Below, piece by piece: positions 24,137-32,380 of a DNA stretch of 38,941 bases (position 1 is the first letter of the stretch; every line of letters starts with the position of its first letter). The DNA comes from JAICWP01 sp035252015 (lineage in GTDB: Bacteria > Acidobacteriota > Terriglobia > Terriglobales > Acidobacteriaceae). The notes below the pieces were generated by a model. It was not told where the DNA came from. It saw only the letters and a list, made by a program, of their open reading frames with translations, and did no database searches. The position numbers and the translations under genes were made by a program. The DNA is taken from contig DATFDP010000064.1 in NCBI GenBank assembly GCA_035252015.1, positions 1 through 38,941 of the forward strand, given 5' to 3'.

Positions 24137-25408
24137 ATGGCGGACACCGCTGCGTTCACCCTCTCCACCATCTCGCGCGGACAGCGCCGCACCCTGGTTG
24201 CCGCCGGCCTGGGCTGGATGCTCGACGCCTTCGACGTCATGCTCTACGCTTTGGTGCTGGCCCACATCATGCGCGACCTGGGCATGAGCAAGGGCACCGC
24301 CGGCCTGCTTAACACCCTCACCCTGTTGGCTTCCGGCATTGGCGGCGTGCTTTTCGGCTTCATTGCCGACCGCATCGGGCGCAAGCGCGCGCTTATGGCC
24401 ACGATTCTGACCTACTCGGTTTTTTCCTTTGCGTGCGGCCTCTCCACCACCATCCTCATGCTCGCCTGCTTCCGTTTTGTGCTGGGCCTGGGGATGGGTG
24501 GGGAATGGAACACCGGCGCCGCTCTGGTGGCGGAGACCTGGCCCGACGAGCAGCGGGCCAAGGCGCTGTCTATTGTGCAAAGTTCGTGGGCCATCGGCTA
24601 CGCCTTGGCTGCCCTGGTGGCTGGAATCGTGCTTCAGTTTTCCAACTGGCGCGCTGTGTTCTTCGTCGGCGTTCTGCCGGCACTGGTGATTTTCTGGATT
24701 TTGAAGAAAGTGCCGGAGTCGGAAATGTGGGAGCGGCACCGCAAAGCGTCGCTCGCCGCCTCAAGTCCTCAACCCGAGGCCGCAAAGGCCCGGGAGGACT
24801 CCTTTTTTCACCTCTTCTCCCGTTCGTACGCGCGCCACACAATCGCCCTGCTACTCGTAAACTTCTTCGGCCTGTTTGCCTGGTGGGGCCTGTTCACGTG
24901 GATACCGCCCTACTTATCGCTTCCCGTCTCCCAGGGCGGGCGCGGCTTTGGCGTGATGAGCACCACCGCCCTGCTCTTGTTTTTGAACCTCGCCGGAATG
25001 TTTCCCGGATACCTGACCTTTGGCTGGGTGGCTGACCGCCTCGGCCGGCGTAACAGCTTCATTCTCTACACATTGGCAGCGGCACTTTTCGTACCGCTTT
25101 ATGCTATGGCGCGCTCCGAGTGGGTGCTGCTGTTGCTGGGCGCAGTAGTGGCATTCTTCGGTACCGGTTTTTTCTCTGGCTCAGGAATTGTTGGCAGCGA
25201 AATCTTTCCCACCCGCCTGCGTGCCCGGGCTTTAGGTTTTACCTACAACGGAGCCCGCACCCTGAGCGCGCTGGCTCCCTTCGTGATCGGCCGCGTTGGT
25301 CAAGCCAAGGGGCTGGGCTGGGCCTTTCACCTTTGTGCCACATCCTTCCTGCTCGCCACTGTGATGGCCGTCTTGCTGCCCGAAACCAAAGGCAAGCAGC
25401 TCGACTGA
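24137..25408 (+). CDS. MFS transporter of the sugar/organic-acid type
   Basis: 423 residues with 12 membrane segments and a central cytoplasmic loop near residues 200-235. WMLDAFDVMLYALVL in the first helix and DRIGRKRALM (motif A) are typical of the sugar porter / aromatic acid-sialate H+ symporter branch; GMGGEWNTGAALVAETWP follows in helix 5. A second motif A (DRLGRRNSF) opens the C-terminal half. It likely imports an organic acid or sugar acid by proton symport; substrate cannot be fixed. It lies 56 bp after ribF and may form its own unit, given the hairpin repeat between them. Confidence 0.9.
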   Translation: MADTAAFTLSTISRGQRRTLVAAGLGWMLDAFDVMLYALVLAHIMRDLGMSKGTAGLLNTLTLLASGIGGVLFGFIADRIGRKRALMATILTYSVFSFACGLSTTILMLACFRFVLGLGMGGEWNTGAALVAETWPDEQRAKALSIVQSSWAIGYALAALVAGIVLQFSNWRAVFFVGVLPALVIFWILKKVPESEMWERHRKASLAASSPQPEAAKAREDSFFHLFSRSYARHTIALLLVNFFGLFAWWGLFTWIPPYLSLPVSQGGRGFGVMSTTALLLFLNLAGMFPGYLTFGWVADRLGRRNSFILYTLAAALFVPLYAMARSEWVLLLLGAVVAFFGTGFFSGSGIVGSEIFPTRLRARALGFTYNGARTLSALAPFVIGRVGQAKGLGWAFHLCATSFLLATVMAVLLPETKGKQLD

Positions 25409-25415
25409 TCATTAT

Positions 25416-25443
25416 GGGGGCGCGGGCACCCTCGCCTACGAGC
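25416..25443 (+). repeat. GC-rich dispersed hairpin repeat, second copy
   Basis: CGCGGGCA, CCCT, CGCCTACG: the same layout as the copy at 24097 but with two mismatched pairs and one G-U pair. It lies between the convergent MFS and GH30 genes. Confidence 0.55.
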
Positions 25444-25449
25444 ATGGCT

Positions 25450-26904
25450 CTACCACAACGCCGTTGTAATGGACACTGCCGGCAATTTCAGCGGCAAAGT
25501 GTGTCCGTGGGCCAAGATCGCAACCTCCGCATCTTCTTTGCGGCTGTTCATCAACTCGCTCACAATCTTACCTTGCGGCGTCTTGAAGGAAATCACGCGC
25601 ACTCCGGGGTAATTGCCGCTTGTCTCAATGCGCACCGCTCCCGGCCGGACGAATTTACTGAAGTGTGCCAGGTAGTAATACAGGCCGGTATACGTCACTT
25701 TGTGGCTTTGGCGATTGATGATGATCACCGGGTGCTGAACGTTGGGATCAGGATTGCCATGAATGTACGACACGGACCAAGGGCCGCCCTTCTCGTCCAG
25801 CACCGCGTTCCAGTAAATCCACGCCGAGGCATAGTTTTCCAGATCGCTGAAAATCTGCTGGCCCCAGAAGTCTCCGTCGGCAAAATCGTAGACTGGCAAC
25901 GAAAGCGTTTTCGGCGTGCCTGCCTGGTACGCATAGCAAACTTCCGTCATCCACAGCGGCGCCTCGGGATAGCGCCGGTGCAGCTCAGCCATCTTTGAGT
26001 ATTCCTTGAAGTCATAGCCGTGATAAGGCATGACCGCCACATACTTACGCGCACCAGGGTCGTCCATGAGTAGCGGATAATTTGTGAATGCGTCATCCCG
26101 GTCGCCCGATTCACTCAGCATCAGCCCGGTCTTCAGGCCCGACCTTTCCAGCAAAGGTCCCACATAGTCGCGTAAAAGGACTTTGATTTCTCCGTAAGGA
26201 ATTTTGGTGTAAACCCCTGGCTCATTAAAGAGGCTCAGGTAGTCAATGAAGACGCCCCTTTTCTGATACTCCTGCAGGTATCGCAGGTAGTAGCTTGCCA
26301 GTGCATCGTAGTACTTGGGATTCACATCCTGGTTCGTGTCCGGATTGAACAGCATCCAGTCCGGCGGGTAATCCATCGGCGCCTGCAGCACAAACCGGCC
26401 GTAGCGCTGTGCCCGCTTGATGTAAGTGATCACACCATTTGGTCCCAGGTCGCGGGCAATTGAGAAATGCGTCATCTCCACGTCCCCGGGCACCGGGTCA
26501 TAGCTGTAGAACGGCCCCGCGGACATGAAATCGGTGCTGGCGATGGGCGTTTTCATGGCGGTAAAGCCGGCGCCCTGTTGCGCATCAAACATCGCCCGCA
26601 GGACCTCTTCCTGCTGCTGCGGCGGCAGCGAATTGATGACCATCAGCCCCGCTTCCATGAAGGAAGCGCCGAAACCGGTGATCCTCTGGTACGTCACCCG
26701 GTCATTAATCTCGAATTTCAGCGCTCGTGGCCCCGGCGCGCCTGCTTGAAAGCGCGCCGCCGGTTTGGCGGACAGGCGATCTCCCGCCTGTGAGGAAACG
26801 TGGACTTGAACTTCTTGCGCGAGTGCGGATGCACAGCAAAGCACGACGATGAGCACGGCCCGGGACGCGCTACTACACCGTTCTTGGAGGAGATGTGTGT
26901 GCAT
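25450..26904 (-). CDS. Secreted GH30-family glycosidase (glucosylceramidase-like)
   Basis: About 484 residues. A Sec signal peptide (hydrophobic VLIVVLCCASALA, cut after ALA) is followed by a (beta/alpha)8 barrel with flanking beta domain. GFGASFMEAGL opens the GH30 fold; the acid/base Glu lies in LFNEPGV (residue 228) and the nucleophile Glu in WMTEVCY (321). The W-Y-NAVLDEKGGP region is also typical. The likely activity is beta-glucosidase/glucosylceramidase or a related beta-glycosidase outside the cytoplasm. ATG 26904 is preferred over GTG 26916, because the predicted transcription start near 26922 leaves only 6 nt before the GTG. It is divergent from the aminotransferase gene. Confidence 0.92.
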   Translation of the reverse strand: MHTHLLQERCSSASRAVLIVVLCCASALAQEVQVHVSSQAGDRLSAKPAARFQAGAPGPRALKFEINDRVTYQRITGFGASFMEAGLMVINSLPPQQQEEVLRAMFDAQQGAGFTAMKTPIASTDFMSAGPFYSYDPVPGDVEMTHFSIARDLGPNGVITYIKRAQRYGRFVLQAPMDYPPDWMLFNPDTNQDVNPKYYDALASYYLRYLQEYQKRGVFIDYLSLFNEPGVYTKIPYGEIKVLLRDYVGPLLERSGLKTGLMLSESGDRDDAFTNYPLLMDDPGARKYVAVMPYHGYDFKEYSKMAELHRRYPEAPLWMTEVCYAYQAGTPKTLSLPVYDFADGDFWGQQIFSDLENYASAWIYWNAVLDEKGGPWSVSYIHGNPDPNVQHPVIIINRQSHKVTYTGLYYYLAHFSKFVRPGAVRIETSGNYPGVRVISFKTPQGKIVSELMNSRKEDAEVAILAHGHTLPLKLPAVSITTALW

Positions 26905-26928
26905 AAGAGCTCTCACGAAGACACTCCC

Positions 26929-26957
26929 TTAGTACTTTCTAGCGAAGGAGCTGTCAA
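26929..26957 (-). promoter_or_regulatory. Sigma-70-type promoter of the GH30 gene
   Basis: Minus strand: perfect -35 TTGACA (26952-26957), 17-bp spacer, -10 TACTAA (26929-26934). Transcription would start near 26922, 18 nt before the ATG. Confidence 0.55.
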
Positions 26958-27030
26958 GGTCCCGCAATGGGCGAGCTTGGGCTCTATGCGCGTTGATCCG
27001 CGCTCATCCGTGGCCCAAGAATTCAGGGCG

Positions 27031-27059
27031 TTGACCGCTACTCGGCATCGGGATAGAGT
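27031..27059 (+). promoter_or_regulatory. Sigma-70-type promoter of the DegT-family gene
   Basis: TTGACC (27031-27036), 17-bp spacer, TAGAGT (27054-27059). Transcription would start near 27066, so the 22-nt leader contains the strong AGGAGGT ribosome site. Confidence 0.55.
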
Positions 27060-27087
27060 TTTCTGCGGTTCGAAACAGGAGGTCGCG

Positions 27088-28338
27088 ATGTCACAACTGG
27101 CGCTGCTGGGTGGTCCTCGGAGCAAACGCAAGCCGTTCCCCGAGTGGCCCTTTTACGATGAGCGCGAGCGCACCGCTTTGATGGAGGTACTGGAGAGCCG
27201 CGTTTGGTGGCGCACTCCCGGCACCCGCACCCTGCAGTTTGAGGGCAACTTCGCCCGCTATCACGGCGCGAAACACGGCGTGGCTGTCACCAACGGCACG
27301 GCCGCGCTTGAGGTCACCGTGGCGGCATTGGGAATCGGCCCAGGCGACGAAGTTATCGTGCCCGACTTCACTTTCATCGCCACCGCCAGTGCCGTGCTCT
27401 TTGCCGGCGCTTTGCCCGTTGTGGTGGACGTCCGCCCCGACACCTTCTGCATTGATCCCGACCTGGCCGAGGCCGCCATCACTCCGCGCACCAAGGCCAT
27501 CATCGCCGTCCACATGGGCGGCCATCCCGCCGACCTCGACCGCTTGGTCGAAATCGCCGAACAGCGTGGCCTGGCCCTCATCGAGGACTGCTCTCATGCC
27601 CACGGCAGCCAATGGAACGGGCGCCATGTGGGCACCTTCGGCAAGGCAGGCACCTTCAGCTTCCAGGCTAGCAAGCTGATGACCGCCGGCGAAGGCGGCA
27701 TTATCGTCACCAACGACGACCAGGTCGAGCGTATGGCCCGCTCCGTGCACGACTGCGGCCGCATGCCCGGAGAATGGTTCTACAGCCACTTCATCTATGG
27801 CTCCAATTACCGTCTGAGCGAGTGGCAGGGTGCCGTGCTCGACGTGCAGCTCACCCGCCTTAACGAGCAGACCGCGCGACGCCACAAGAATGCCCGCCTG
27901 CTCGACCACCTGCTGCGTGAAATTGAAGGCATAACACCCCAGAAGCACGACATGCGCTGCACTCGCAATGGTCAGTATGCCTACATCTTTCATTTCAATC
28001 GCAAGGCGTTTGCCGGGATCTCCCCCGAGCGCTTCATTGAGGCCGTGCAAGCGGAAGGCATTCCCAATCAGGCCAGCTATCCACCGCTGCACGCTCTGGA
28101 GGTGTTCACCAGCGGCGAGTACCGTAAGAAGCTGAGCGGAGAGCAAGCCAAAGAAAAACATGATTTCCTGCACCGCAGCTTTCCGCAGACCCATCGCGCC
28201 GCCTGGGAGACGGTGTGGATTCCCCAGCCAGCGCTGCTGGGCGACGAGGAAGACATGCACGAAATTGTCGCCGCCTTGAAAAAGATTCAGCGTTACGCCC
28301 GCGAATTGGCTAACGCCCCCAAGGCTGCCGTGGGCTAG
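27088..28338 (+). CDS. DegT/DnrJ/EryC1/StrS-family PLP aminotransferase
   Basis: 416 residues, cytoplasmic. The start at ATG 27088 is fixed by AGGAGGT (27077-27083) 4 nt upstream; the frame is open further but runs over the promoter and the GH30 leader. It uses PLP to aminate keto-sugars or cyclitols: VTNGTAALEV holds the phosphate, EDCSHAHGS contains the PLP-pairing Asp167, and SFQASKLMTAGEGG holds the Schiff-base Lys196. YGSNYRLSEWQGAVL is also a family hallmark. No sugar-nucleotide genes are adjacent, so the product is unclear; the surface-polysaccharide genes lie 6 kb downstream. Confidence 0.92.
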   Translation: MSQLALLGGPRSKRKPFPEWPFYDERERTALMEVLESRVWWRTPGTRTLQFEGNFARYHGAKHGVAVTNGTAALEVTVAALGIGPGDEVIVPDFTFIATASAVLFAGALPVVVDVRPDTFCIDPDLAEAAITPRTKAIIAVHMGGHPADLDRLVEIAEQRGLALIEDCSHAHGSQWNGRHVGTFGKAGTFSFQASKLMTAGEGGIIVTNDDQVERMARSVHDCGRMPGEWFYSHFIYGSNYRLSEWQGAVLDVQLTRLNEQTARRHKNARLLDHLLREIEGITPQKHDMRCTRNGQYAYIFHFNRKAFAGISPERFIEAVQAEGIPNQASYPPLHALEVFTSGEYRKKLSGEQAKEKHDFLHRSFPQTHRAAWETVWIPQPALLGDEEDMHEIVAALKKIQRYARELANAPKAAVG

Positions 28339-28360
28339 TTCTGGCCCGTCCTTTTACTCT

Positions 28361-28421
28361 GCGATCCCGAGCGAGCGCGAGTTGAGCCAAAGCGAAACTC
28401 GCGCGAGTCGAGGGATCTTGC
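28361..28421. repeat. Long imperfect hairpin, dispersed-repeat type
   Basis: Inner stem GCGCGAGTT (28375-28383) with AACTCGCGC (28396-28404) over a 12-nt loop, then a 6/7-nt internal loop, then GATCCC (28363-28368) with GGGATC (28412-28417). The words GAGCGA, GAGTCGAGGGATC and AAGCGAA recall the ATCCTGAGCGAAG...GAAGGATC intergenic repeats I remember from many bacteria. It sits after the aminotransferase gene and could end its transcript, though no T-run follows. Confidence 0.6.
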
Positions 28422-28517
28422 GTTTGCTCAAAAATGGGATTCAACCACTGGGAATCACACGTCAACCCAGCGCACGCCCAGAACCAGGGGCAACATTCCG
28501 TGCATCCCTTATCCATT

Positions 28518-28523
28518 TACAAT
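28518..28523 (+). promoter_or_regulatory. Candidate -10 box of the M16 peptidase gene
   Basis: TACAAT, 38 nt before the ATG at 28562, with no clear -35. The leader would include AGGAGA at 28542-28547, which is 14 nt from the ATG, rather far for a ribosome site. Confidence 0.25.
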
Positions 28524-28561
28524 CGTCTTCATATGTTGGCCAGGAGAATTCCAGAACGAAA

Positions 28562-31228
28562 ATGACCACCCGGACGCGCCCCGCTTCCCTGCTCTTTTTT
28601 ATCCTAACCTTCACCGTTTCGGCCTTCGCCGCCCCCGGTGAAACCAACGTCACTCGCGCCACTTTGCAAAATGGCCTGCGCGTTATCATCGTGCGCAACA
28701 CTCTCGCACCCGTCGTGACGGTGCAGGAAAACTACCTGGTGGGCGCCAACGAAACGCCTGAAGGCTTTCCCGGCATGGCGCATGCCCAGGAACACATGGC
28801 ATTTCGCGGCTGCCAGGGCGTGGATGCCGATCAAACGGCGGCGATTTACGCTCAACTGGGCGGCGACGACAACGCCGATACCCAGCAGGACATCACCCAA
28901 TACTTCGCCACCGTCGCCGCGCAGAATCTCGATATCGTCTTGCACATGGACGCCGCCTGTATGCGTGGCGTGGATAATTCCGACCAGCAGTGGTCCCAGG
29001 AACGCGGCGCGATCGAGCAGGAAGTTGCCCGCGATCTCTCCAACCCCACGTACAAGTTCCTGACCCGCTTGAACCAGGACATTTTCGCCGGCACCCCCTA
29101 CGCCCACGACGCGTTGGGCAGCAAGCCCTCCTTTGACGCCACTACCGGCGCCAAGCTGCAGAAGTTCTACGGAGACTGGTACGCGCCCAACAACGCAATT
29201 CTCATCATCACCGGTGATGTGGATCCGGCTGCCACCCTGGCACAGGTCAGGTCGCTGTACGAGTCCATCCCCAGCCGTGCCCTTCCTCCCCGGCCTGCCA
29301 TCAAACTGCAACCGGTGAAGGCGGAAAGCTTTACATTGCCCAGCGATTACCCGTACACGCTCGCCATTGTGAGCTACCGCATGCCCGGCACTGACAGCAA
29401 GGACTTCGCCGCCGCTCGCGTGCTGAGCGACGTCCTGGGCAGCCAGCGCGGCGATATTTACGCCCTGGTACCGCAGGGCAAAGCGCTCGACGCGGGCTTT
29501 GAAATGGCGGAACAGTATCGCCAGGCGAGCGTGGGCTTTGCTTATGCGGTTCTTCCGGCCAACGCCGATGCGCAGCCCATCATTGCCGAACTGCAGCGCA
29601 TTGTGGCCAACTACGCGGGCAAGGGAGTGCCTGCCGACCTGGTGGCCGCCTCCCGCCGGGCGGTGCTCGCCTCCAACGAGTTTGCCCGCAATTCCATTCC
29701 CGGCCTTGCCGACTTATGGTCGGAAGCGGTGGCCGGCGAAGGCCGCAACTCGCCTCAGGACGACGTGGATGCGGTGCAGAGCGTCAACGTGGCCGACGTC
29801 AACCGAACTGCCCAAACTTACCTGCGCAACGACCAAGCCATTGTGGCCACCCTCAAGCCTCAGCCCTCAGGCGCGCCCGCAGCCGCTAAGGGCTTTGGCG
29901 GCACGGAGAAGCTCACCTCCGCTCCCACCAAGCCGGTGTTACTTCCCGTATGGGCCAAGTCCTTGCTCAACCCGTTGCAGCCCCCGAAGTGGGACCTCAC
30001 CCCGACGGACACGACGCTGTCCAACGGCATCCGCCTGATCGTGCAACCCGAAAAATTGAGCTCCACGGTAACGATAGTCGGCGAAATTCGCACGCAGGCT
30101 GATCTGGAAGTTCCAGCCGGCCGCGAGGGCGTGCAGGACGTCCTGGCCGGCTTGTTTTCCTATGGCACTACTACTCTGGATCGTCTCGCTTTTCAAAAGG
30201 CCCTCGACGATATTGCTGCTGAAGAATCCGCTGGTCCCAGCTTCTCCGTGGCCGTGCTCAAAAAATACTTCGATCGTGGCGTGCAACTGCTTGCAGACAA
30301 CGAACTCCACCCTGCGCTTCCGGAGCCAGCCCTTAAGGTGGTAAAGGCCCAAACCGCCGACTCCGTGGGAGGTCTTCTCAAAAGCCCCGGATACCTGGCG
30401 GAAAGAGCTTTAGAGTTTGGCCTGCTGCCCAAGAACGATCCGGCGTTGCGCCAGCCCACCCCTAAGACCGTGGATGGGCTAACTGCCGCCGACGTACATG
30501 ACTACTACGCCCGCGCTTATCGTCCCGATCTGACCACGATCGTGGTGATCGGCGACGTAACTCCCGACGAAGCCAAGAGCGAACTCGAAAAATGGTTCGG
30601 TTCATGGAAGGCGAATGGGCCCAAGCCGCAGGTAGATTTGCCGCCGGTTCCGCCTAACACGGCTTCGGCTACCAATGTTCCGGATCCGTCACGCATTCAG
30701 GATTTAGTCGAACTCTCCCAGGAACTGCCCATGAACCGCTTCAACCCCGACTATTACGCGCTGGAACTGGGAAATCACGTGCTCGGCGGCGGTTTCTATG
30801 CCACTCGCCTTTACCGCGACCTGCGCGAAAACACGGGCCTGGTTTACACCGTTTCCAATCGTCTGGACGCGGGCCGCACGCGTACTTCCTTCAGCGTTTC
30901 TTATGCCTGCGATCCGAAGAACGTTTCTAAGGCGCGAGCCCTCGTGGAGCGCGACCTGCGCGACATGCAGAAATCCCCGCCAACCGCCGGAGAGCTGCAA
31001 CAGGCGAAAGCTCTCATCCTGCGCCAGATTCCACTCGCCGAATCCAGCGAAATGAGCATTGCCGGCGGCCTTTTGGGACGCGCCGTCATGGGCCTGCCAC
31101 TGGATGAGCCGGTGCAGGCAGCCGCCCGCTACTCCGCGCTCACCGGCGAGCAGGTGAAGACCGCATTCGCGAAGTGGATCAAGCCGGAAGATTTTGTGCA
31201 GGTAGTGCGTGGTCCCAAGCCGCAGTAG
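28562..31228 (+). CDS. Exported M16-family zinc metallopeptidase
   Basis: 888 residues from ATG 28562. A Sec signal peptide (SLLFFILTFTVSAFA, cut after AFA) precedes two tandem M16 units. The first has the inverted zinc motif HAQEH (74-78), with the third ligand Glu154 in IEQEV at the expected distance of about 76 residues; it should be active. The second unit (about 480-880) has no HxxEH and should be the structural half, with the ENTGLVYTVSNRLDAGRT segment. M16 enzymes clamp and cut small unfolded peptides. The open frame runs upstream to 28382 but crosses the hairpin repeat and lacks a ribosome site. The gene seems to stand alone. Confidence 0.93.
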   Translation: MTTRTRPASLLFFILTFTVSAFAAPGETNVTRATLQNGLRVIIVRNTLAPVVTVQENYLVGANETPEGFPGMAHAQEHMAFRGCQGVDADQTAAIYAQLGGDDNADTQQDITQYFATVAAQNLDIVLHMDAACMRGVDNSDQQWSQERGAIEQEVARDLSNPTYKFLTRLNQDIFAGTPYAHDALGSKPSFDATTGAKLQKFYGDWYAPNNAILIITGDVDPAATLAQVRSLYESIPSRALPPRPAIKLQPVKAESFTLPSDYPYTLAIVSYRMPGTDSKDFAAARVLSDVLGSQRGDIYALVPQGKALDAGFEMAEQYRQASVGFAYAVLPANADAQPIIAELQRIVANYAGKGVPADLVAASRRAVLASNEFARNSIPGLADLWSEAVAGEGRNSPQDDVDAVQSVNVADVNRTAQTYLRNDQAIVATLKPQPSGAPAAAKGFGGTEKLTSAPTKPVLLPVWAKSLLNPLQPPKWDLTPTDTTLSNGIRLIVQPEKLSSTVTIVGEIRTQADLEVPAGREGVQDVLAGLFSYGTTTLDRLAFQKALDDIAAEESAGPSFSVAVLKKYFDRGVQLLADNELHPALPEPALKVVKAQTADSVGGLLKSPGYLAERALEFGLLPKNDPALRQPTPKTVDGLTAADVHDYYARAYRPDLTTIVVIGDVTPDEAKSELEKWFGSWKANGPKPQVDLPPVPPNTASATNVPDPSRIQDLVELSQELPMNRFNPDYYALELGNHVLGGGFYATRLYRDLRENTGLVYTVSNRLDAGRTRTSFSVSYACDPKNVSKARALVERDLRDMQKSPPTAGELQQAKALILRQIPLAESSEMSIAGGLLGRAVMGLPLDEPVQAAARYSALTGEQVKTAFAKWIKPEDFVQVVRGPKPQ

Positions 31229-31243
31229 TCACCTTTTGCGTTT

Positions 31244-31272
31244 GTGGCGTGGGCGCCCTCGCCTGCGGGTGT
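31244..31272 (+). repeat. GC-rich dispersed hairpin repeat, third copy
   Basis: CGTGGGCG (31248-31255), CCCT, CGCCTGCG (31260-31267). The two changes from the best copy fall opposite each other and still give G-U pairs, so the RNA stem is kept. It lies 15 nt after the M16 stop. Confidence 0.6.
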
Positions 31273-31288
31273 CGTAAAACAAATTTCA

Positions 31289-31347
31289 GGACTGCCTTCC
31301 CGAGCGCAGCAGACCGATTCGGCTCTCGAATCGATCTGCCGCAGTCC
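31289..31347. repeat. Large inverted repeat between convergent genes
   Basis: CAGACCGATTCG (31310-31321), loop GCTCT, CGAATCGATCTG (31327-31338): 11 of 12 bases pair, the exception being a C opposite T. An outer perfect stem GGACTGC (31289-31295) with GCAGTCC (31341-31347) encloses it, with a 14-nt versus 2-nt bulge. It lies between the converging M16 and glycine-zipper genes, so it may stop transcription from both sides, but neither flank has a T-run. Confidence 0.6.
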
Positions 31348-31390
31348 AGGGGACATGCGTCTTCGCGAAGGCAAGAGCTGTGGCCAGTTC

Positions 31391-32077
31391 TCAACGCTGC
31401 ATCTGTATCGGCTGGCTCAGCTGGAAGGTAAGCACCGACTCCGCCGGCACCTTTACCTGCTTGCCTTTGGTCAGCACCTGCGCCCCCGCGCCGCCGGCGC
31501 CACCGACCACCGCTCCAATGGCCGCGCCCTTTCCTCCACCAGCCACAGCGCCAATCACCGTTCCCAGCAGCGCTCCGCCGCCCACCATCTCCGCCGTCTT
31601 TTTGTTTTTGCCAATGCCGCCCGTGCCCTGCTGCGTCACTGTATTACTCGAAACAAGGTAGCGATGGCCATGGATGGTGACCGAATGGAGCGCCAGCTCT
31701 GCCTGGTTCTCGCCCAGGGTGGGATTCTTAACGCTGGCGATGGTCAGGGCCACCGGCGAGCCTTTTGGCACCAGTACGTTGCCGTTCTGATCCTCGATGG
31801 TGCGCGCCACTTCACCGGAGTACGTTTTGCCGGTGTCCGCCTGCGTGGCCTCGATATTCTCGTTTGTCCGGATGGCCAGTTGCGTGCCGGTCGGCAGCAC
31901 ATCCGTTCGGCTCGTCCTTACCCGCTCCGCGGTGCGCGGCACCCTTTGCGTGTTCTGATTCGATGTGGAATTTGCCGTCGCACTCTGGCGGCTCTGGCTG
32001 GACGTACTCTGCCCGTAGGCCACTCCGCTCTGTATCAGGCCCGCTGCCAGAGCCAAGATTAAGCTTAGCTGTTTCAC
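31391..32077 (-). CDS. Exported glycine-zipper protein of unknown function
   Basis: 228 residues. A signal peptide (MKQLSLILALAAGLIQSGVAYG) is followed by a Ser/Gln/Thr-rich linker (25-55), a beta-rich domain (58-150: LPTGTQLAIRTNENIEA, then VLVPKGSPVALTI) and a glycine-zipper stretch (about 163-200: GGGALLGTVIGAVAGGGKGA and on) able to insert in or associate with membranes. The C-terminal VPAESVLTFQLSQP repeats the LPxGTxL theme. GTG 32077 is the start, with GGAGGG 7 nt upstream. The layout recalls acidobacterial envelope proteins but I know no assigned function. Confidence 0.8.
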   Translation of the reverse strand: MKQLSLILALAAGLIQSGVAYGQSTSSQSRQSATANSTSNQNTQRVPRTAERVRTSRTDVLPTGTQLAIRTNENIEATQADTGKTYSGEVARTIEDQNGNVLVPKGSPVALTIASVKNPTLGENQAELALHSVTIHGHRYLVSSNTVTQQGTGGIGKNKKTAEMVGGGALLGTVIGAVAGGGKGAAIGAVVGGAGGAGAQVLTKGKQVKVPAESVLTFQLSQPIQMQR

Positions 32078-32380
32078 AGGTGTTCCCTCCTCATTCCTCC
32101 GTCTCCTTGGTTGGAGGCAACTTACGCGACCGGGAGTTGGATGAAGCCTTAATCCCTGCCAGCCGCGCCGGATTGGCTGGTTGCGACTCCCCGCTTCAGA
32201 CGTGAGTCATGCCGAGCGGGATTAGCCCCGAGAGCCTGCCCTGAGCTTGTCGAAGGGCGCCTCGCGTGCAGCGTCTACAAGCTTTGACGCCGTTGCCTGT
32301 GAAGCACACCTGCCACTTTCCCTCTAGCCCTCTGGGTGCGACATTAGAAGCTGTAAGGGTCCGGGAGCATCTAACCGAGC
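32078..32380. other. 303-bp spacer between glycine-zipper gene and glpD
   Basis: No gene seen. The glycine-zipper gene's ribosome site lies at the left end. The middle carries a dispersed repeat-like stretch (32206-32258). TTGACG at 32284-32289 has no matching -10 at 16-18 bp, so the glpD promoter is not identified. Confidence 0.5.
32206..32258. repeat. GTCAT...GAGCTTGTCGAAGGG intergenic repeat
   Basis: The stretch begins GTCATGCCGAGCGGG and ends GCCCTGAGCTTGTCGAAGGGC (32238-32258), whose ends pair (GCCCT with AGGGC). From memory, CCCTTCGACAAGCTCAGGG-type words are found between genes of many unrelated bacteria. Here the copy is single and degenerate. Confidence 0.5.

Noticed and set aside
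26800..27087. Upstream extension of the DegT-family reading frame
   Set aside because: It overlaps the GH30 gene and both promoters; AGGAGGT fixes the start at 27088.
27091..28260. 389-codon minus-strand frame opposite the DegT-family gene
   Set aside because: Shadow of a clear aminotransferase with intact PLP motifs; no family resemblance of its own.
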